This document shows, piece after piece, positions 1 to 8,731 of a DNA stretch of 64,000 nucleotides. The stretch is from UBA5614 sp963667535. GTDB taxonomy: Bacteria; Cloacimonadota; Cloacimonadia; Cloacimonadales; Cloacimonadaceae. Position numbers and translations under genes: made by a program. Position 1 is the first letter of the stretch. Every line of letters starts with the position of its first letter. Under the pieces are notes generated by a model. It saw only the letters and a list, made by a program, of their open reading frames with translations. It made no database searches and was not told the origin of the DNA. The stretch is taken from positions 496,001 to 560,000 of the forward strand of contig CAXXDU010000002.1 in the NCBI GenBank assembly GCA_963667535.2. Reading direction: 5' to 3'.

Positions 1-310
1 CTTCAGGAATGATGCCCCATTGCTCTGCTATTTCTCTTTCAAACCAATGTACTTGCGGAATTATGGGGGTGAGAGCCGGATAAGAATTCTGCACCTGAGT
101 GCGAAAGACTTCCAGATTCCCCTGCACATCATTGGCAAGTACAGCGATTAAGGCATATTCCTCAGCATCAGGGACAGCAAAGAACGAAGCTACTCTGGAA
201 CCTTTTTGCACGTGTTCAATAATCTCAAAACGGAAATCATGGATAGGAATTAATACCACATCCCGCAAAGAAAGAGCTTGTCCGTTATACAGATATGTAT
301 TTGCGCTCAA
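1..310 (-). CDS. Group 4 hydrogenase-like large subunit, N-terminal part (runs off window start)
   Basis: Only the first 103 codons are inside the window. The reverse-strand reading ends with the motif HWFEREIAEQWGIIPE, which is typical of the NuoC/30-kDa-like N-terminal domain found at the front of HycE/HyfG-type large subunits. The start is most likely TTG at 310-308, overlapping the TGA stop of the upstream hyfF-like gene (TTGA), so translation is probably coupled. The Ni-binding cysteine motifs lie outside the window. It therefore cannot be decided here whether this is a true [NiFe] hydrogenase or one of the related complexes that have lost the nickel site. It would sit on the cytoplasmic side of the membrane arm encoded upstream. 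Confidence 0.75.
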   Translation of the reverse strand, partial: MSANTYLYNGQALSLRDVVLIPIHDFRFEIIEHVQKGSRVASFFAVPDAEEYALIAVLANDVQGNLEVFRTQVQNSYPALTPIIPQVHWFEREIAEQWGIIPE

Positions 311-1773
311 CCTGCAACTCCCATGATGAGCAGAGCAGCCTTTTGGATAGCATTACTCAGCCAACCCGGTATCCATATTCCAAGCAATAAGGCAATCAAA
401 GCAAAGACAAAGATTGGCAGGACAGCGCCTCTGTTCTCACGGCGCGGGAGTTCTTCCGTTTTACCAAAGAACATGTGCAGAAAGACATTTGCCATTCCGA
501 TAAAGGCTAAGACCAAAAATATCATAAATAGTGCAATGACAAGCCAGAGGTGTTGTCCGATTCCTGCTCTCAAGATAGTAAATTCACTGATGAAAAGTCC
601 AAAAGGTGGAGAACCTACGATAGCAAGAAATCCGGCAAACCATAAAACACCTGTAATAGGCATGAGCTTTCCCAGGCCTGTGATGCTGGAAAACCGTTTG
701 GTATGAAAACGAAAGTGGATATTACCTGCAGTTAAAAACAGCATAGCTTTGACGACGGAGTGGTTTATTGCGTGCAAGAGCGCGCCGAATACTCCAAGAC
801 CGCCAATTCCAACCCCGAGAGCCAGGATTCCCATGTGTTCCACACTGGAATATGCCAGCATACGTTTATAATCAACCTGTCCCAGTAAAAAGATACTGGC
901 AGTTCCCATAGAAATCAGTCCAAAGATTATAAGCAATTCCTGTCCGAAGGAAGCCATACCGGCAGCAGCACATACCTGTTGAATACGTAAGATACCCAGG
1001 AATGCACAATTCAGGAGAGCGCCGGAAAGCAGAGCTGACACAGGAGAAGGGGATTCGCTATGTGCTTCCGGCAGCCAGTTGTTCAGGGGTGCCAGACCCA
1101 TCTTGGTTCCATATCCCACCAGCATCAGAATAAAAGCCACTTGCAACCATTTATGATTCAATTGGGAGGCATGCTTGAGCAAATCAGACATGGTGATATC
1201 TCCGATTCCGGAAGGCATAGCCAATCCAATAAAAAAGATTCCCATCAGGGCAATAGCAATTCCAACAGAACAGAGGATCAGATACTTCCACGCTGCGGAA
1301 AGGGAATTACGGTTCTGATGATAATAAATCAGAGGAGCACTGGCAAGGGTGGTAGCTTCGATTGCCATCCATTGTAAACCAAAGTGCCGGCTTAGAATGG
1401 ATAAACTCATAGCAGCCAGGAATAATAGTAAGCTTCCTGTAAAGACAGATTCAGGAGTATTCTTTAGTATCCCACCGGTTTCCAGATCAGGTGCCTGGTC
1501 CACAGGTTCTCTTGAAACATATCCCCAGCCATAGATGGTTACCAGCATAAACAAGACACTGGTAAGCGGAAGAAAGATAGCGCTGAGAGCATCCATTCCT
1601 ATCCAGGTACTATTGTTAAGGTGCGGAACAAAGAGGGAAACGTAAACTGAAAGCAATAGATGGATAAAAGCTGCTAATCCCCATAGCCATCTTCTGAAAC
1701 CATTGGATGGTATAAAGTATGCTACAATGCCGCAGATTGCCGGAAGCACAATAATGCCGATTAACATATTCAT
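307..1773 (-). CDS. Proton-translocating membrane subunit, HyfF/NuoN-like
   Basis: A 488-residue polytopic protein of the proton-conducting membrane transporter family (Nuo M/N/L, MrpD, HyfF). It shows the family signature around residues 230-260 (GLAPLNNWLPEAHSESPSPV) and the conserved loop GPPFGLFISEF-like segment (here SPPFGLFISEF) near residue 390. Hydrophobic helices fill the length. It is the fourth gene of the operon; its ATG overlaps the upstream stop by 4 bp (ATGA), and its own TGA overlaps the large-subunit start. In formate hydrogenlyase-like complexes this subunit is part of the ion-pumping arm. Which ion is moved cannot be read from the sequence. Confidence 0.85.
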   Translation of the reverse strand: MNMLIGIIVLPAICGIVAYFIPSNGFRRWLWGLAAFIHLLLSVYVSLFVPHLNNSTWIGMDALSAIFLPLTSVLFMLVTIYGWGYVSREPVDQAPDLETGGILKNTPESVFTGSLLLFLAAMSLSILSRHFGLQWMAIEATTLASAPLIYYHQNRNSLSAAWKYLILCSVGIAIALMGIFFIGLAMPSGIGDITMSDLLKHASQLNHKWLQVAFILMLVGYGTKMGLAPLNNWLPEAHSESPSPVSALLSGALLNCAFLGILRIQQVCAAAGMASFGQELLIIFGLISMGTASIFLLGQVDYKRMLAYSSVEHMGILALGVGIGGLGVFGALLHAINHSVVKAMLFLTAGNIHFRFHTKRFSSITGLGKLMPITGVLWFAGFLAIVGSPPFGLFISEFTILRAGIGQHLWLVIALFMIFLVLAFIGMANVFLHMFFGKTEELPRRENRGAVLPIFVFALIALLLGIWIPGWLSNAIQKAALLIMGVAG

Positions 1774-2381
1774 TGCTTACTTCCGTTATCCTGAAATTCT
1801 CTGTCCAGATGAAACAGCAGGTTTCCCATCAGGAAAACTGCTACAAAGATATCAAGTAAGATGCCAAGTTCCACAATCAAAGGGAATTCCAGACTGATAC
1901 TGACACCCAGAGCATATACACCATTTTCCAGGACCAGATAAGCCAGGGATTGCATGATTGCCAGGCGGCGGCTTATCATCAGAAAAAGACCAACCAGAAT
2001 AAGGAACATCGCAGTTGTAATCATGAGCAGAGATGTATTGGCAGGAAAACCAAGGCTTACTGCCATCCAGGCGGATAAGGCCAGAAGCAGCACACCCATC
2101 AGCAGGGATGTACCAAAAGCCACATACGGTGTAGATTCTCTTTGGATACCTGTTTGTTTGAGGACCGATTGCATCAGCCAGGGCAAAAGTATGCCTTTGA
2201 AGATAATACCGCTACTGCCAAGTATGATAATAGCAACTGACAGATGACCAATACTGCGTACCAGTGGTAACATACCCAGGAAGAGACCCTGTATTGCTAC
2301 GACACGGATGGCAACACTCGGACGGCTGGAACCGAGAATAAACAGACAGGACAGAATCAGGATTACAGGAATCGTAATCAT
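1770..2381 (-). CDS. HyfE-like membrane subunit of group 4 hydrogenase-like complex
   Basis: A 203-residue, almost entirely hydrophobic protein with about six predicted membrane segments. The pattern is that of HyfE, which resembles an extended NuoK: NuoK-like helices containing LVLENGVYALGVSI near residue 150 and a C-terminal acidic helix with VELGILLDIFVAVFL. It sits between the HyfC-like and HyfF-like genes with 4-bp ATGA overlaps on both sides, the usual position of hyfE. Identification rests on topology, the ENG motif and gene order rather than on long sequence similarity. Confidence 0.8.
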   Translation of the reverse strand: MITIPVILILSCLFILGSSRPSVAIRVVAIQGLFLGMLPLVRSIGHLSVAIIILGSSGIIFKGILLPWLMQSVLKQTGIQRESTPYVAFGTSLLMGVLLLALSAWMAVSLGFPANTSLLMITTAMFLILVGLFLMISRRLAIMQSLAYLVLENGVYALGVSISLEFPLIVELGILLDIFVAVFLMGNLLFHLDREFQDNGSKQ

Positions 2382-3301
2382 TGGTAGTAACCCACCAGTT
2401 TAACCATTAACGCTATCAGACTCAAAGCTGCAGAACCCACCAAAACCTTGGGGATATTTATTAAACGCAGTCTTGCCATAAAAGATTCCGTAAGTCCCAC
2501 CAGCAAACTGATAACAAAGATTCCGGAAATAAAGATAAAGCTCTGCCACCCTAAGCTGGCAAACCGTAACGGTACAATCAGATTTACCAGTAATCCCCCG
2601 AATATCCAGAGTTTAAGCGCGGCGGCATATTGGATAAAGGCAAAATCAGGTCCGCTGTAATCCAGCACCATTACTTCATGAATCATAGTCAGTTCCAGAT
2701 GAGTATTGGGGTCATCCACAGGTATGCGGGAATTCTCAGTCAGCAGAATAAAGAACCAGGCAAAGGAAACCATCACCAAAACAGGAGCTGAAGTCTGCCA
2801 ATCAATAATGTTAATACCGGATGAGATTTCTGAAAGCCCCAGACTACCTGTATGCAGTATCAAAACTAAAAAGCCTAACATAAGGGAAGGTTCTGCCAGA
2901 GCGGCAAACTGCACTTCACGGCTGGCGCCCATTCCTTCGAAGGCAGAGCCGGTGTCTAAAGCAGCCAATACAGTAGCAAATCTTGCCAGACCCAAAAGAT
3001 AAATCAAAAGAATAAAATCCCCTGCAAAAGAAATTGGAGCAGGCATTGCACCCCATGGTAAAATCATGGTGGCGATAACCAGGCAAGCCATGATTACAGG
3101 GGGAGTCAAACGAATAATCATAGTAGTGGAAGTGCTGTAAACAGAACCCTTTTGCAGCAATTTGTACAGGTCATAATACAATTGCAGGATGGGCGCTCCC
3201 TTTCTGCCGGCAACAATCGCTTTCACGCGGTTGATGATACCCAGCATCAGGGGTGATAAAAGCCATGCACTAAGGGGGAAAATCCAGGCAAATGTATTCA
3301 T
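2378..3301 (-). CDS. HyfC/NuoH-like membrane anchor subunit
   Basis: A protein of about 307 residues of the respiratory complex I subunit 1 / HyfC / HycD family. Diagnostic segments are the cytoplasmic loop AGRKGAPILQLYYDLYKLL near residue 35, HEVMVLDYSGPDFAFIQYAA near residue 210, and ARLRLINIPKVLVGS near residue 280. The preferred start is ATG at 3301, which shares one base with the upstream TGA (TGATG). An in-frame TTG three bases earlier is possible but less likely. In the complex this subunit joins the hydrophilic redox module to the ion-pumping arm. Confidence 0.88.
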   Translation of the reverse strand: MNTFAWIFPLSAWLLSPLMLGIINRVKAIVAGRKGAPILQLYYDLYKLLQKGSVYSTSTTMIIRLTPPVIMACLVIATMILPWGAMPAPISFAGDFILLIYLLGLARFATVLAALDTGSAFEGMGASREVQFAALAEPSLMLGFLVLILHTGSLGLSEISSGINIIDWQTSAPVLVMVSFAWFFILLTENSRIPVDDPNTHLELTMIHEVMVLDYSGPDFAFIQYAAALKLWIFGGLLVNLIVPLRFASLGWQSFIFISGIFVISLLVGLTESFMARLRLINIPKVLVGSAALSLIALMVKLVGYYQ

Positions 3302-5280
3302 CAATGAAACCCTGTTTTCCAGACTAAAAGAACAACCAAGGTAATAGCAATATAAAGCAGGTAACCATTCAGATTACCATGTTGAAATTTACGCATAGGA
3401 GCAATGATTCTGCTTATCAGGATGAAGATTGGAGCAAAAAGCTTTTCTTTGGCTGCATCGGGTGTATGTGAATGAAAGTCAGCCTGAGCAGGGAAATATC
3501 CTGTGACGTTTTCCCCGTTTTGTTTAGTTCCCAATAGTGGTTTAAACAGCTCTGTAAGTGGGTCTGCATAAGAAGAAGCTGTATATTGCATTTTGGCAGT
3601 AGGCTCAGCATAACCGCAATCCCAGGTGCCGGCGCTTGTTTCCTGAGTTCCTCTCGGCAGCTTACGGCGCAGCAGATAGAATAGACCTGCCAGCATTATG
3701 AGTGTGGCAAAGAGTAAGATGATGATTGATAAAACATGTACAATTCCTCCTGTAGCATTTCCGAAAGCAACATTAGTTCCCATCAGAGCTTGTACCGGAG
3801 GCAAGATCAGATATATGGTCAAAGGTGCCAGCAGACCAATAACGATACATAAGAAGCTAAGTGTAAACATCGGCACGCGCATCATGATGTCAGCTTCATG
3901 TGCATCACGGGCTTGTTCACTGCGTGGCTCACCCAGAAAGATAATCCCAAAAGCCTTGGAAAAACAAGCGACAGCCAGTCCTCCAATCAATGCCAGACTG
4001 GTTAATATACAGGCAGCCAGGATTACAGGTCCCGGAGCGGCTGTCTTTATACCGTTGATCCCTGCAAAGTAGATAAAGAATTCACTGATAAATCCATTAA
4101 ACGGTGGTAAGCCTGAGATTGCTGCTGAACCAATTAGGAAAGTCCATCCTGTCCAGCGTGCTTTTTTGAGTAAACCACCCAAAAGCTCAATATTAAGTGT
4201 GCCTGTAACATGTGCCACAGCTCCTGCGCAAAAGAACAACAGGCTTTTAAACAAGGCATGGTTAAGCACATGCAATAGTCCGCCCCCAAAACCCAGAATG
4301 GCTAAGGCAGGAATATTCCAGACCAGACCCAATACTCCGGCTCCGATACCGAGTGTAATAATGCCTATGTTTTCTACGCTGTGATAAGCCAATAGCCGCT
4401 TCAAATCATGTTGAGCCAAAGCAAAGATAACACCCGCAATACCTGATGTCATGCCAATAATTACCAGCGTCCAGCCCATATATGCAGTCGGATGTCCCAA
4501 TAAAACAATGGCACGCAAAACACCATAAATACCGGTCTTTATCATCACCCCGGACATCAAAGCCGAGATGTGACTGGGCGCAGCAGGATGAGCTTCTGGC
4601 AACCAGATATGCAAAGGTACGAATCCCGCCTTGACACCAAAACCAAAGACTGCCAGAACAAACAGGATGCCTACACTCAGAGCAGTATGATGAGAAGCTG
4701 CAATCTGGTCAAATTGCAAGGAACCTGAGTCGCTTCCCAGAATGGCAAAAAACACCAGCAATGCTGCAGCACCGATATGGGCAGCAATCAGATAGGTCCA
4801 GCCTGCTTCTCTTACTTCTTTTTTCTCATCATCATACATGACCAGAAAGAAAGAAGCGAGGGTCATTACTTCCCAAATAATCAGGAAAAGCAGTCCGTTG
4901 TTTGATACCATCAGTAACAGCATACCGGCAGCCAGTAAGTTAAAGAAAAACCAATGCTTACCCAGAGGCTTTGTCTCATGAGATAAATAAGACCTGCCAT
5001 AGATCAGTGCCAGAGGTGAGATAATCAATACAGGTAAACAAAAGAAGGCAGCCAGAGCATCCAGCCTGAATGAAAGAGTTCCTCCCGGTACCAGCCATCT
5101 ATAACTAAGTGCTAAGGGATGAGTGCCCATCAGGGTTGAGATAACAGGGATACTGACGAGAGCAGAACCCAACAACAAACCTATATTTGCTATCCGGTAA
5201 GAAGCAGAATTACCTTTTAATAACAAGGCTATCCAGCCTCCCAGCAGCATAATCAGGCATCCGGCAATAAATAACTGCAT
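3301..5280 (-). CDS. Proton-translocating membrane subunit, HyfB/NuoL-like
   Basis: A 659-residue antiporter-like subunit. The central family motif KAGFVPLHIWLPEAHPAAPS lies near residues 215-235, and HDLKRLLAYHSVENIG near 295. The region GLPPFNGFISEFFIY near 395 is also typical. The C-terminal extension, with EETSAGTWDCGYAEPT-like wording and further helices, matches the long HyfB/HycC form rather than the shorter HyfF form also present in this operon. It follows the regulator gene with a 1-bp overlap (TAATG), so it is translated from the same transcript. Having two antiporter-like subunits (HyfB plus HyfF) resembles Hyf-type complexes more than the minimal Ech type. Confidence 0.87.
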   Translation of the reverse strand: MQLFIAGCLIMLLGGWIALLLKGNSASYRIANIGLLLGSALVSIPVISTLMGTHPLALSYRWLVPGGTLSFRLDALAAFFCLPVLIISPLALIYGRSYLSHETKPLGKHWFFFNLLAAGMLLLMVSNNGLLFLIIWEVMTLASFFLVMYDDEKKEVREAGWTYLIAAHIGAAALLVFFAILGSDSGSLQFDQIAASHHTALSVGILFVLAVFGFGVKAGFVPLHIWLPEAHPAAPSHISALMSGVMIKTGIYGVLRAIVLLGHPTAYMGWTLVIIGMTSGIAGVIFALAQHDLKRLLAYHSVENIGIITLGIGAGVLGLVWNIPALAILGFGGGLLHVLNHALFKSLLFFCAGAVAHVTGTLNIELLGGLLKKARWTGWTFLIGSAAISGLPPFNGFISEFFIYFAGINGIKTAAPGPVILAACILTSLALIGGLAVACFSKAFGIIFLGEPRSEQARDAHEADIMMRVPMFTLSFLCIVIGLLAPLTIYLILPPVQALMGTNVAFGNATGGIVHVLSIIILLFATLIMLAGLFYLLRRKLPRGTQETSAGTWDCGYAEPTAKMQYTASSYADPLTELFKPLLGTKQNGENVTGYFPAQADFHSHTPDAAKEKLFAPIFILISRIIAPMRKFQHGNLNGYLLYIAITLVVLLVWKTGFH

Positions 5281-5942
5281 TATTTACCGAAACGCTTTTC
5301 AGCCTGGGCAATAACAGACAGAATTGTATCTTCAGATGCCTGAGCTATCAAAGCTTCACGGCAATCAGGGTCTTGTAGTAAATACGCCAGTTTGGCCAAA
5401 ATGCGCAAGTGAGTCTGTACATTGGGAGAGATAAGCAGGAAAAGAGTATTTACAGGTTTTCCGTCAATTGCGTCAAATTCTATCGGCTGCTCCAGAAAAG
5501 ACAGAGACAGTAACGGCTGGCTGATATATCCGACCAATGTGCCCCTGGCATGCGGGATGGCAATCCCATTTCCGATTCCGGTGGAAGCAAGCTCTTCTCT
5601 GGAAAGAAACATCTGAAAAATAGGCTCCATTACCTTTAAATCAATACCTTTAATCAGGCTGAGAGCATTATGCAGAGCAGTGGTCTTGGTGTCACCCGTT
5701 ACGTTATAAAATATTCCTGCTTGGGAGAGCATATCACTGAGTCTGAGGTCAGTATCGATATTATCCGGTTTGATGCCTGCCACAGATTTGCTTGATTCAG
5801 CCATAAAATTGGTAACTTCGATACGTTCCAGATAATATTGATTTCCGAGGCGGTGAGAAGGCAGGCGTCCCTGGTCAATCCAATGATACACAGTCTTTGT
5901 TGTTACTCCCAGTATATCTGCTGCTTCTTTCACCGATATCAT
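5280..5942 (-). CDS. HTH (excisionase/MerR-type) - PTS EIIA fusion regulator
   Basis: A 220-residue two-domain protein. Residues 1-48 form a helix-turn-helix of the excisionase/MerR type (VKEAADILGVTTKTVYHWID, then a GRLPSHRLG wing). Residues about 68-218 form a PTS EIIA domain of the fructose/nitrogen class (PtsN-like). The putative phosphorylatable histidine is His131 in GIAIPHARGT. It heads the hydrogenase-like operon and overlaps hyfB by one base. The likely job is to sense a PTS phosphorylation state or a ligand and control this operon. No EI, HPr or sugar permease gene is visible in the window, so the phosphate donor is unknown. HTH-EIIA fusions occur elsewhere; the link to a group 4 complex is inferred from position only. 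Confidence 0.85.
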   Translation of the reverse strand: MISVKEAADILGVTTKTVYHWIDQGRLPSHRLGNQYYLERIEVTNFMAESSKSVAGIKPDNIDTDLRLSDMLSQAGIFYNVTGDTKTTALHNALSLIKGIDLKVMEPIFQMFLSREELASTGIGNGIAIPHARGTLVGYISQPLLSLSFLEQPIEFDAIDGKPVNTLFLLISPNVQTHLRILAKLAYLLQDPDCREALIAQASEDTILSVIAQAEKRFGK

Positions 5943-6152
5943 GTTGCTATTCCTTATGTTTTGAAACCTAATAAATGATTACAGACATTTATACATCCAA
6001 TGCTCATAATGTCAATAAAAAAACTGAAATCATCAAGGAAACCACCTTTCTACAGCTACCTATTTCATGCTATTCTCTCACATGAAGCTGGTACTACTAT
6101 GAATAATTGTGAGACTCCGGTTAAAATACTTGAAACTATTATACAAAATCAG

Positions 6153-6311
6153 TGTAGTTCTGCATTTAGGCAGGTTTGTTCGTAAAGAGAGCTTACTAGA
6201 GAACAAAAGACACAGAGGCACAAAGAGAAAGTTTATAGACCAACCTTCATGAGGTTTATTGCATTAGACATCGATGTATCATATTCAAACCTGCATAAAT
6301 GCAGTTCTACA
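6153..6311. repeat. Inverted pair of R1 palindromic repeats with an R2 copy between
   Basis: The gene-free stretch 5943-6374 holds two R1 repeats in opposite orientation: 6153-6178 (contains GTAGTTCTGCATTTAGG) and 6286-6311 (contains CCTGCATAAATGCAG). Each is itself a short palindrome. Between them, 6200-6232 is a diverged R2 repeat (AAAAGACACAGAGGCACAAA). The same R1 family occurs at 48508-48584 and 52256-52399. Nothing else was recognised in the gap. The promoter of the leftward regulator-hyf operon should lie just after 5942. Confidence 0.7.
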
Positions 6312-6374
6312 TCGGATATCACTACCCAGCAAACCTATAGACCTCTTTATATTTTCAATTATCAATTCTTAAGT

Positions 6375-7049
6375 TCAGGGCAACAGTGGTTTATAGCATT
6401 CCTCAGAATTGAAATTGACTGTATTTACGAGTCTGCTGACAGGATAAGCAGTCAGAATATCATTGGCGCAAGGCTTGAGAAATGCTTGCAGGGAAGCAGG
6501 GTCCTGGAAGCTGTCATCGAGCCAGCTTTGCCAGATATCAGGTGGCAGAATCACAGGCATGCGCTCGTGAATAGGTTTCATTGTTTCATTAGCCTCTGTT
6601 GTAATGATAGCAGCGCTCTGGATGTAACTGCCATCTGCGCCTGTCCAGTATTCAGTAATTCCGGCGAAGTAGAGTAAATCGTCATTTACAGCATGAATAA
6701 AGAAAGGCTGCTTATCCGGCTTTTGCCATTCATAGAAACCATTGGCAGGAATGATACAGCGTCTGCGGATAAGTGCATTTTTAAAGGTTTTCTTTTCCAG
6801 GATTGATTCTGCTCTTACGTTGATCATAGAGTACTGACTGGAAGGTTCTTTACTCCAGGAAGGAATCAAGCCCCAGCGGAAAAAAGTGAGGAAATGCTCT
6901 TCCCTCTTATACATTACAGCGCTGATTGCCTGAGTAGGCGCTACATTATAGTTTATCTCAATTTGCTCTTCATTGTTTCTGATATTAAGCTCATCTATCA
7001 TCTTCTTTAGCTGGTCATGTTTAACTACCTGGGCAAAACGTCCGCACAT
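6375..7049 (-). CDS. yedK: SOS response-associated peptidase YedK/HMCES (abasic-site shield protein)
   Basis: A 224-residue member of the SRAP family. The protein must begin MCGRF so that, after removal of Met, Cys2 becomes the N-terminal nucleophile that forms a covalent link with abasic sites in single-stranded DNA. This decides the start at 7049, supported by AAGGAGG directly upstream; a longer in-frame start at 7073 would bury the catalytic Cys. Other family residues are present: the Asn in NVRAES (near 75), the Glu in PANGFYEW (near 105) and the His in IHERMPVI (near 160). It is a single gene with its own ribosome binding site. Its function is genome protection at stalled forks, by family knowledge. 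Confidence 0.92.
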   Translation of the reverse strand: MCGRFAQVVKHDQLKKMIDELNIRNNEEQIEINYNVAPTQAISAVMYKREEHFLTFFRWGLIPSWSKEPSSQYSMINVRAESILEKKTFKNALIRRRCIIPANGFYEWQKPDKQPFFIHAVNDDLLYFAGITEYWTGADGSYIQSAAIITTEANETMKPIHERMPVILPPDIWQSWLDDSFQDPASLQAFLKPCANDILTAYPVSRLVNTVNFNSEECYKPLLP

Positions 7050-7211
7050 TGTTCCTCCTTGATTACTGAGCAATAATCGTATGTTTTATATTCATTTGGG
7101 ACAGCGAATCACATAGATACGAAGCCTGATATTTACAACTATCAAAGTCGATATTCTGTCAAAGAAATTTATCTGCTGACAAATCAGAGTAGTATTGGAA
7201 GAATTATTTGC

Positions 7212-7239
7212 TTGACAGTCAACCTATTGTGAGTAGAAT
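7212..7239 (+). promoter_or_regulatory. Sigma70-type promoter candidate for the 7348 gene
   Basis: TTGACA at 7212-7217 and TAGAAT at 7234-7239 with a 16-bp spacer, about 108 bp before the ATG at 7348. Both boxes are close to consensus and no other gene lies between. A second near-consensus -35 (TTGACA, 7970-7975) lies just after the stop of that gene and before its paralogue, but its -10 is weak. Confidence 0.5.
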
Positions 7240-7347
7240 TATAAATATCAATTAGTAACAGGCAAACAACTTTTTGCAGTAGTGATTGTGATGCCAGGCA
7301 GCGATTGTAATGAATAAACAACGCTGTTAATAACAACAGGAGGAACA

Positions 7348-7962
7348 ATGAAAAGAGTTATTCCTTTTCTGCTCTGTGCAATCTGGATTCTGCCTATCTG
7401 TCTGAATGCAGTGAAGAATGATATCATTCCTAAGCTGAAAACAGAAGAATTTGAATATAACGAAAATATAACCAAGGGCTATTCCGGTTTTGGACAGATT
7501 AACTGGCGGTCAGTAGGTGCAGGCATTAACATTCAACATTTGCTGTTTGTAAGAAACTTCAATACCGACCACAAGTATAAGAATCTGCATAAAAATCTGG
7601 ATATGAGTTACGTGTTAGAACATGGTGACCAGATTAACAAAACCAGACATGAGTATGAGACATATCTGGCAGGATATATCTTCAATCTGGAAGGAAGTTT
7701 TTATCCATTTGTGGGAGGTGGAGTTAACACAGAGAGAAAGATATGGGAAATCCACGAGGTTGGTGTTCAGGATTTTCATGATGGAGTTTATACAATTCAA
7801 GGTAAATATAAAACTTCACTAACCGGATTTATCGGAATGATTTATCAGCTAAATGGGGCGTTTTATCTGGAAGCGAACCTACAGGTTTATCCATTAATGC
7901 CCTACGCCGGTTTTGGTCTGATAGTGCCCGGTGTTTTTGATTGGCTTATAGTAAAAGAATAA
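7348..7962 (+). CDS. Secreted protein of unknown family, paralogue A
   Basis: A 204-residue protein with an N-terminal signal peptide (hydrophobic residues 5-20, MKRVIPFLLCAIWILPIC) and a GGAGG ribosome binding site seven bases upstream. The mature part is rich in aromatic residues and glycine. Alternating short strands (GYSGFGQINWRSVGAGINI, TYLAGYIFNLEGSFYPFVGG, FIGMIYQLNGAFYLEANLQ) suggest a small outer-membrane barrel or barrel-like protein. It is clearly homologous to the next gene (YSGF-NW-GIG, YPY/FVG, L-IEG/EA-LQ). No known domain was recognised. A strong promoter precedes it. Confidence 0.75.
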   Translation: MKRVIPFLLCAIWILPICLNAVKNDIIPKLKTEEFEYNENITKGYSGFGQINWRSVGAGINIQHLLFVRNFNTDHKYKNLHKNLDMSYVLEHGDQINKTRHEYETYLAGYIFNLEGSFYPFVGGGVNTERKIWEIHEVGVQDFHDGVYTIQGKYKTSLTGFIGMIYQLNGAFYLEANLQVYPLMPYAGFGLIVPGVFDWLIVKE

Positions 7963-8072
7963 GTACTTCTTGACAATTGTGATATGCTGCTGATGAATAA
8001 CCTTTATAGTATATCTGTAATTGTTATTGAGCAGATATATAAAATACGAATAACCTGATGAGGATGTTTACA

Positions 8073-8648
8073 ATGAAATCTACTCTGCTAATACTTCTTT
8101 TACTGATGGTTGCACTTACCTGCAATTTGTTTGCCCAGACCAATAATTCTATATTAGCTCTGGAAGGATACCGGTTTGCACATAATGATACTTTGACCAG
8201 TTCATATTCAGGATTTGTGCATGTTAATTGGTCACAGGCAGGCATCGGAATTACCGTGAAGCGTGTTTTATTTATGTGGAACAGGACGATTCTGCCGATA
8301 CCCAAAAATTATAAAGCAGACAGAAACATGGATTATGTGACAACTCAAGATCCCATCCCTGCATACGAGATAAATTACAAATATGACACTATCATGGCGG
8401 GCTACATTATCCGTCTGACCCGAAATCTTTATCCTTATGCAGGAACGGGAACTACTATCAGAACTGATGTGATTGAAGTGACTGATCCTGATGACGACCC
8501 TGATGTCTATACTGTTGATGGAAAAACAGCTACATTTGCCACAGGCATAGTCGGTGCATTTTATAAAGTGAAGCCGAATCTGGTAATTGAAGGCTGTTTG
8601 CAGATTAATCCTTTGTTACCGTTTATGGGAGTAGGATTTACTTTTTAG
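8073..8648 (+). CDS. Secreted protein of unknown family, paralogue B
   Basis: A protein of about 191 residues with a clear signal peptide ending in NLFAQ. The start at ATG 8073 is preferred (MKSTLLILLLLMV, with GAGG about ten bases upstream) over in-frame ATGs at 8058 and 8064. The mature protein aligns with the preceding gene over its length: SSYSGFVHVNWSQAGIGI, IMAGYIIRLTRNLYPYAG, GIVGAFYKVKPNLVIEGCLQ. The N-terminal third and the loop with the acidic run DPDDDPD differ most. The pair is a tandem duplication. The final Phe and the strand pattern fit an outer-membrane beta-barrel, but this is inference. Confidence 0.75.
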   Translation: MKSTLLILLLLMVALTCNLFAQTNNSILALEGYRFAHNDTLTSSYSGFVHVNWSQAGIGITVKRVLFMWNRTILPIPKNYKADRNMDYVTTQDPIPAYEINYKYDTIMAGYIIRLTRNLYPYAGTGTTIRTDVIEVTDPDDDPDVYTVDGKTATFATGIVGAFYKVKPNLVIEGCLQINPLLPFMGVGFTF

Positions 8649-8680
8649 ACCATTCATAGTTAGTTTAAATCAGATAAAAA

Positions 8681-8712
8681 GAAAAGCAGGCTTTCGCCTG
8701 CTTTTCTTGCAT
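8681..8712. terminator. Bidirectional intrinsic terminator
   Basis: A perfect 11-bp stem, GAAAAGCAGGC (8681-8691) and GCCTGCTTTTC (8696-8706), with loop TTTC. It has A-rich sequence before and T-rich sequence after, and lies between convergent genes ending at 8648 (+) and 8732 (-). Confidence 0.85.
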
Positions 8713-8731
8713 GAGAATGTAAAAGTTAGTT

